Made by a program: the position numbers and the translations under genes. Below are positions 14,372 to 16,406 of a stretch of 16,406 nucleotides of DNA, piece after piece. Positions within the stretch are counted from its first letter, which is position 1, and every line of letters starts with the position of its first letter. Origin of the DNA: an uncultured Peptococcaceae bacterium. Lineage in GTDB: Bacteria; Bacillota; Peptococcia; Peptococcales; Peptococcaceae. Below the pieces are notes generated by a model that was not told where the DNA came from, did not search any database, and saw only the letters and a program-made list of their open reading frames with translations. The stretch spans positions 1 to 16,406 of the forward strand of contig CABQBF010000051.1 of NCBI GenBank assembly GCA_902462325.1, in the 5' to 3' direction.

Positions 14372-14410
14372 AGGAGCTTTGGCCCTCCAATGGAAGCAGT
14401 CAAGGCTCCT
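14372..14410 (+). repeat. Intercistronic hairpin between amidohydrolase-like and reductase genes
   Basis: AGGAGC (14372-14377) pairs with GCTCCT (14405-14410); a U-G pair and TTG (14379-14381) with CAA (14401-14403) extend it to about ten base pairs around a 19-base loop. No T-run follows, so it is not a standard terminator. It may stabilise the upstream mRNA or cause partial termination. Confidence 0.5.
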
Positions 14411-14435
14411 GTGTTTGACAGAAAGGATGGACAAC

Positions 14436-16331
14436 ATGAAAAAACTATTGGAACCAATTACAGTCAATACGATGACTTTAAAGAATCGCATGGTGGTATC
14501 AGCCATGGTTACGGGTTTTTGTAAAGCAGACGGATATGCCACAGAGCAGTTTATCGCCTATCACGAGGCCAAAGCCAAAGGCGGCTGGGGATTGATTATT
14601 CCTGAAGATTATGTGATTGCGCCTGGGGTTGGAGGCTCGCGGGATTTACCTGGGCTTTTTACCGATGACCAGATAGCGAGTCATAAACAATTAACCGACC
14701 GGATACATGCTGCCGGAGGAAAAATAGCCTGCCAGATTTATCATGCCGGCAGAAGAATTGTCAGAAGTGATAATGGCGTGCAGCCTGTGGCTCCATCTGC
14801 TCTAAAATTTGCTGGGGCGCCTTCGGAAATTCCGCGTGAACTGACAAAACGGGAAATTGAAGAAATTGTTGTGCAATTTGCAGAATGCGCGCGTCGTGTC
14901 AAAGCGGCAGGCTTTGATGCGGTAGAAATTCATGGTGCCCATGGGTATTTAATTCATAGTTTTGTATCCCCTTTTTCCAATAAACGTTGCGATGAATATG
15001 GAGGCAGTATTGTTGGACGCAGCAAATTTGCGGTGGATGTGGTCAAAGCAGTGCGGCAGGCAGTAGGCGAGGATTTTCCTGTCTTATATCGAATGTCGGT
15101 CATAGACGGCGTAGACGGAGGGATTACCATTGAAGAAGCAAAAGCAATCGCAATGCGATTAGAGGACGCCGGCGCAGATTTATTACATGTTTCACAGGGC
15201 GGAGACTTTAATTATATTGTTTCGCCTGCTTCCAGTATGCCAAAAGCTTGCTATATCGATCATGCAGCAGAAATAAAAAAGGTGGTAACGATTCCGGTTA
15301 TTGGAGTGGGGCGTATCAATGATCCATTCTTAGCGGAAGAAATATTAACCTCTGGAAAAGCTGATTTGGTAACAATGGCGAGAGCATCTTTGGCAGATCC
15401 CGAGTTTCCAAATAAAGTTGCAGCAGAACAGTATATGGATATCAATTATTGCATTGGATGTTTACAAGGTTGTACAAAAGGTTGCTTAGTGAATCCCATA
15501 ACTGGTCATGAAAGTGAATACAATTTGCAAAAGACAACACAGCCTAAAACAGTTTATGTAGCTGGCGGCGGTATTACAGGTTGTGAAGCAGCTATTGCAG
15601 CCGCTATGAAAGGGCACCGCGTAGTGTTGTTTGAGCAGAGTGATAAATTGGGTGGACAATGGCTGGCCGCCTGTGTTCCGCCTGGAAAGACGGATTTTGC
15701 TACATTAGTAATCTGGCAAAAACGCCAGCTACAGAAGCTGGGCGTAGAGGTACGATTACAAACAGCTTTAACAAAAGAAATTGTACAAGTAGAACAGCCT
15801 GATAACATTATCATTGCTACTGGTAGCAAAGCTATGATTCCACCTATTGAAGGAATTCATAGTGATCATGTTGTATTGGCAAATGATGTGTTGCTAGGTA
15901 AAAAGGATGTTGGCAAACATGTAGTAATTATTGGCGGTGGTTCAGTCGGTGCTGAAACAGCAGATCATGTGGCATTGCATGGTAGCAAGGTAGCAGTGGT
16001 AGAAATGTTACCGGAAATTGCTGGAGATGCATCGGCTCGTCCAAGAAAATTATTGCTGGAACGGTTGGCCGATAAAGGTGTGACGCTACACACTTCTACA
16101 AAGGTAACAGCTATCTCTCAACATGCCGTATTGGCAGAGAAAAATGGAGAAACGCTTGTCATTCCGAATATTGATACGGTAGTGATTGCGGCTGGCGTGA
16201 GAAGTAATACGGCATTACAGGACGAGTTGCAAGTCTTTGCCGATAGAATTGTGCTAGCTGGCGATGCTAAAAAGACAAAAGATGGATATCGTAATATTCG
16301 TGAAGGTTTTGAGATTGGTTTAGAAATTTAA
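14436..16331 (+). CDS. Old yellow enzyme-type 4Fe-4S flavin enoate reductase (2,4-dienoyl-CoA reductase/BaiCD-like)
   Basis: A 631-aa three-domain oxidoreductase. Residues 1-335 form an FMN TIM barrel: LLEPITVNTMTLKNRMVVSAM, QIYHAGR (100-106), EIHGAHGYLIHSFVSP (164-179) and GRSKFAV (194-200). A 4Fe-4S motif follows with C339, C342, C346 and C350. An FAD/NAD(P)H module completes it, with GGGITG (377-382), IIIATGS (458-464), GGGSVG (500-505) and LAGDA (607-611). This architecture reduces activated C=C bonds (enoates, dienoyl-CoAs, bile-acid or steroid enones) with NAD(P)H. The third-to-fourth cysteine spacing is x3, against about x11 in FadH-like enzymes. AAAGGA (14422-14427) lies 8 bases before ATG 14436; ATG 14427 is possible but overlaps it. 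The operon with an anion carrier suggests a carboxylate substrate. The last 75 bases of the window hold nothing I recognise. Confidence 0.9.
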   Translation: MKKLLEPITVNTMTLKNRMVVSAMVTGFCKADGYATEQFIAYHEAKAKGGWGLIIPEDYVIAPGVGGSRDLPGLFTDDQIASHKQLTDRIHAAGGKIACQIYHAGRRIVRSDNGVQPVAPSALKFAGAPSEIPRELTKREIEEIVVQFAECARRVKAAGFDAVEIHGAHGYLIHSFVSPFSNKRCDEYGGSIVGRSKFAVDVVKAVRQAVGEDFPVLYRMSVIDGVDGGITIEEAKAIAMRLEDAGADLLHVSQGGDFNYIVSPASSMPKACYIDHAAEIKKVVTIPVIGVGRINDPFLAEEILTSGKADLVTMARASLADPEFPNKVAAEQYMDINYCIGCLQGCTKGCLVNPITGHESEYNLQKTTQPKTVYVAGGGITGCEAAIAAAMKGHRVVLFEQSDKLGGQWLAACVPPGKTDFATLVIWQKRQLQKLGVEVRLQTALTKEIVQVEQPDNIIIATGSKAMIPPIEGIHSDHVVLANDVLLGKKDVGKHVVIIGGGSVGAETADHVALHGSKVAVVEMLPEIAGDASARPRKLLLERLADKGVTLHTSTKVTAISQHAVLAEKNGETLVIPNIDTVVIAAGVRSNTALQDELQVFADRIVLAGDAKKTKDGYRNIREGFEIGLEI

Positions 16332-16406
16332 GTGTGATTAGGACAACGGTTCTGTAAAGAAGGTATGAAATAGAAACGAATAAGCATCAATAAAAATACA
16401 AAGAAA

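Overview
The window reads as ordinary chromosomal DNA from a strictly anaerobic Firmicute-type bacterium. The evidence is type III pantothenate kinase, an ECF-type vitamin transporter, a class A flavodiiron protein next to rubredoxin, a clostridial-style 4Fe-4S enoate reductase, strong AGGAGG ribosome sites and sigma-A promoters. A gut Negativicute is a reasonable guess, but nothing here proves the genus. There are no rRNA, tRNA, CRISPR or insertion-sequence features.

Layout. Positions 1-1073 hold the tail of a purine nucleoside phosphorylase gene and a membrane-anchored VanY-type D,D-carboxypeptidase. Positions 1045-3618 form a coenzyme A/RNA-processing operon: a strong promoter inside the end of vanY, a ~145-nt leader ending in an intrinsic terminator, then a probable pantothenate S component, coaX and an RNase Z homologue. 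Positions 3633-5287 encode a flavodiiron protein and a rubredoxin, an oxygen/NO detoxification pair. A minus-strand HD-type (p)ppGpp-hydrolase-like gene (5415-6545) is divergent from typA/bipA (6756-8579). Positions 8700-9594 carry a heptad-repeat coiled-coil protein with a near-consensus promoter, followed by a decayed second copy of its C-terminal domain. ilvE (9738-10757) has its own promoter and a terminator shared with the convergent LysR gene.

The last third (10824-16331) looks like an accessory catabolic module. A LysR regulator (minus) is divergent from three genes: a DASS-like anion transporter, an amidohydrolase-fold protein lacking most metal ligands, and a 631-residue flavin/Fe-S enoate reductase. 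The divergent region contains a perfect consensus promoter for lysR, a second promoter for the transporter, and an inverted repeat at the spacing expected of a LysR operator for both. My reading is a substrate-inducible system that imports an unknown organic anion, probably unsaturated, and processes and reduces it. The substrate is not determinable from sequence.

The points most worth following up are the uncharacterised leader in front of the pantothenate genes, the LysR/transporter/amidohydrolase/enoate-reductase module, the rubredoxin with a CxC first knuckle, and the decayed coiled-coil paralogue.
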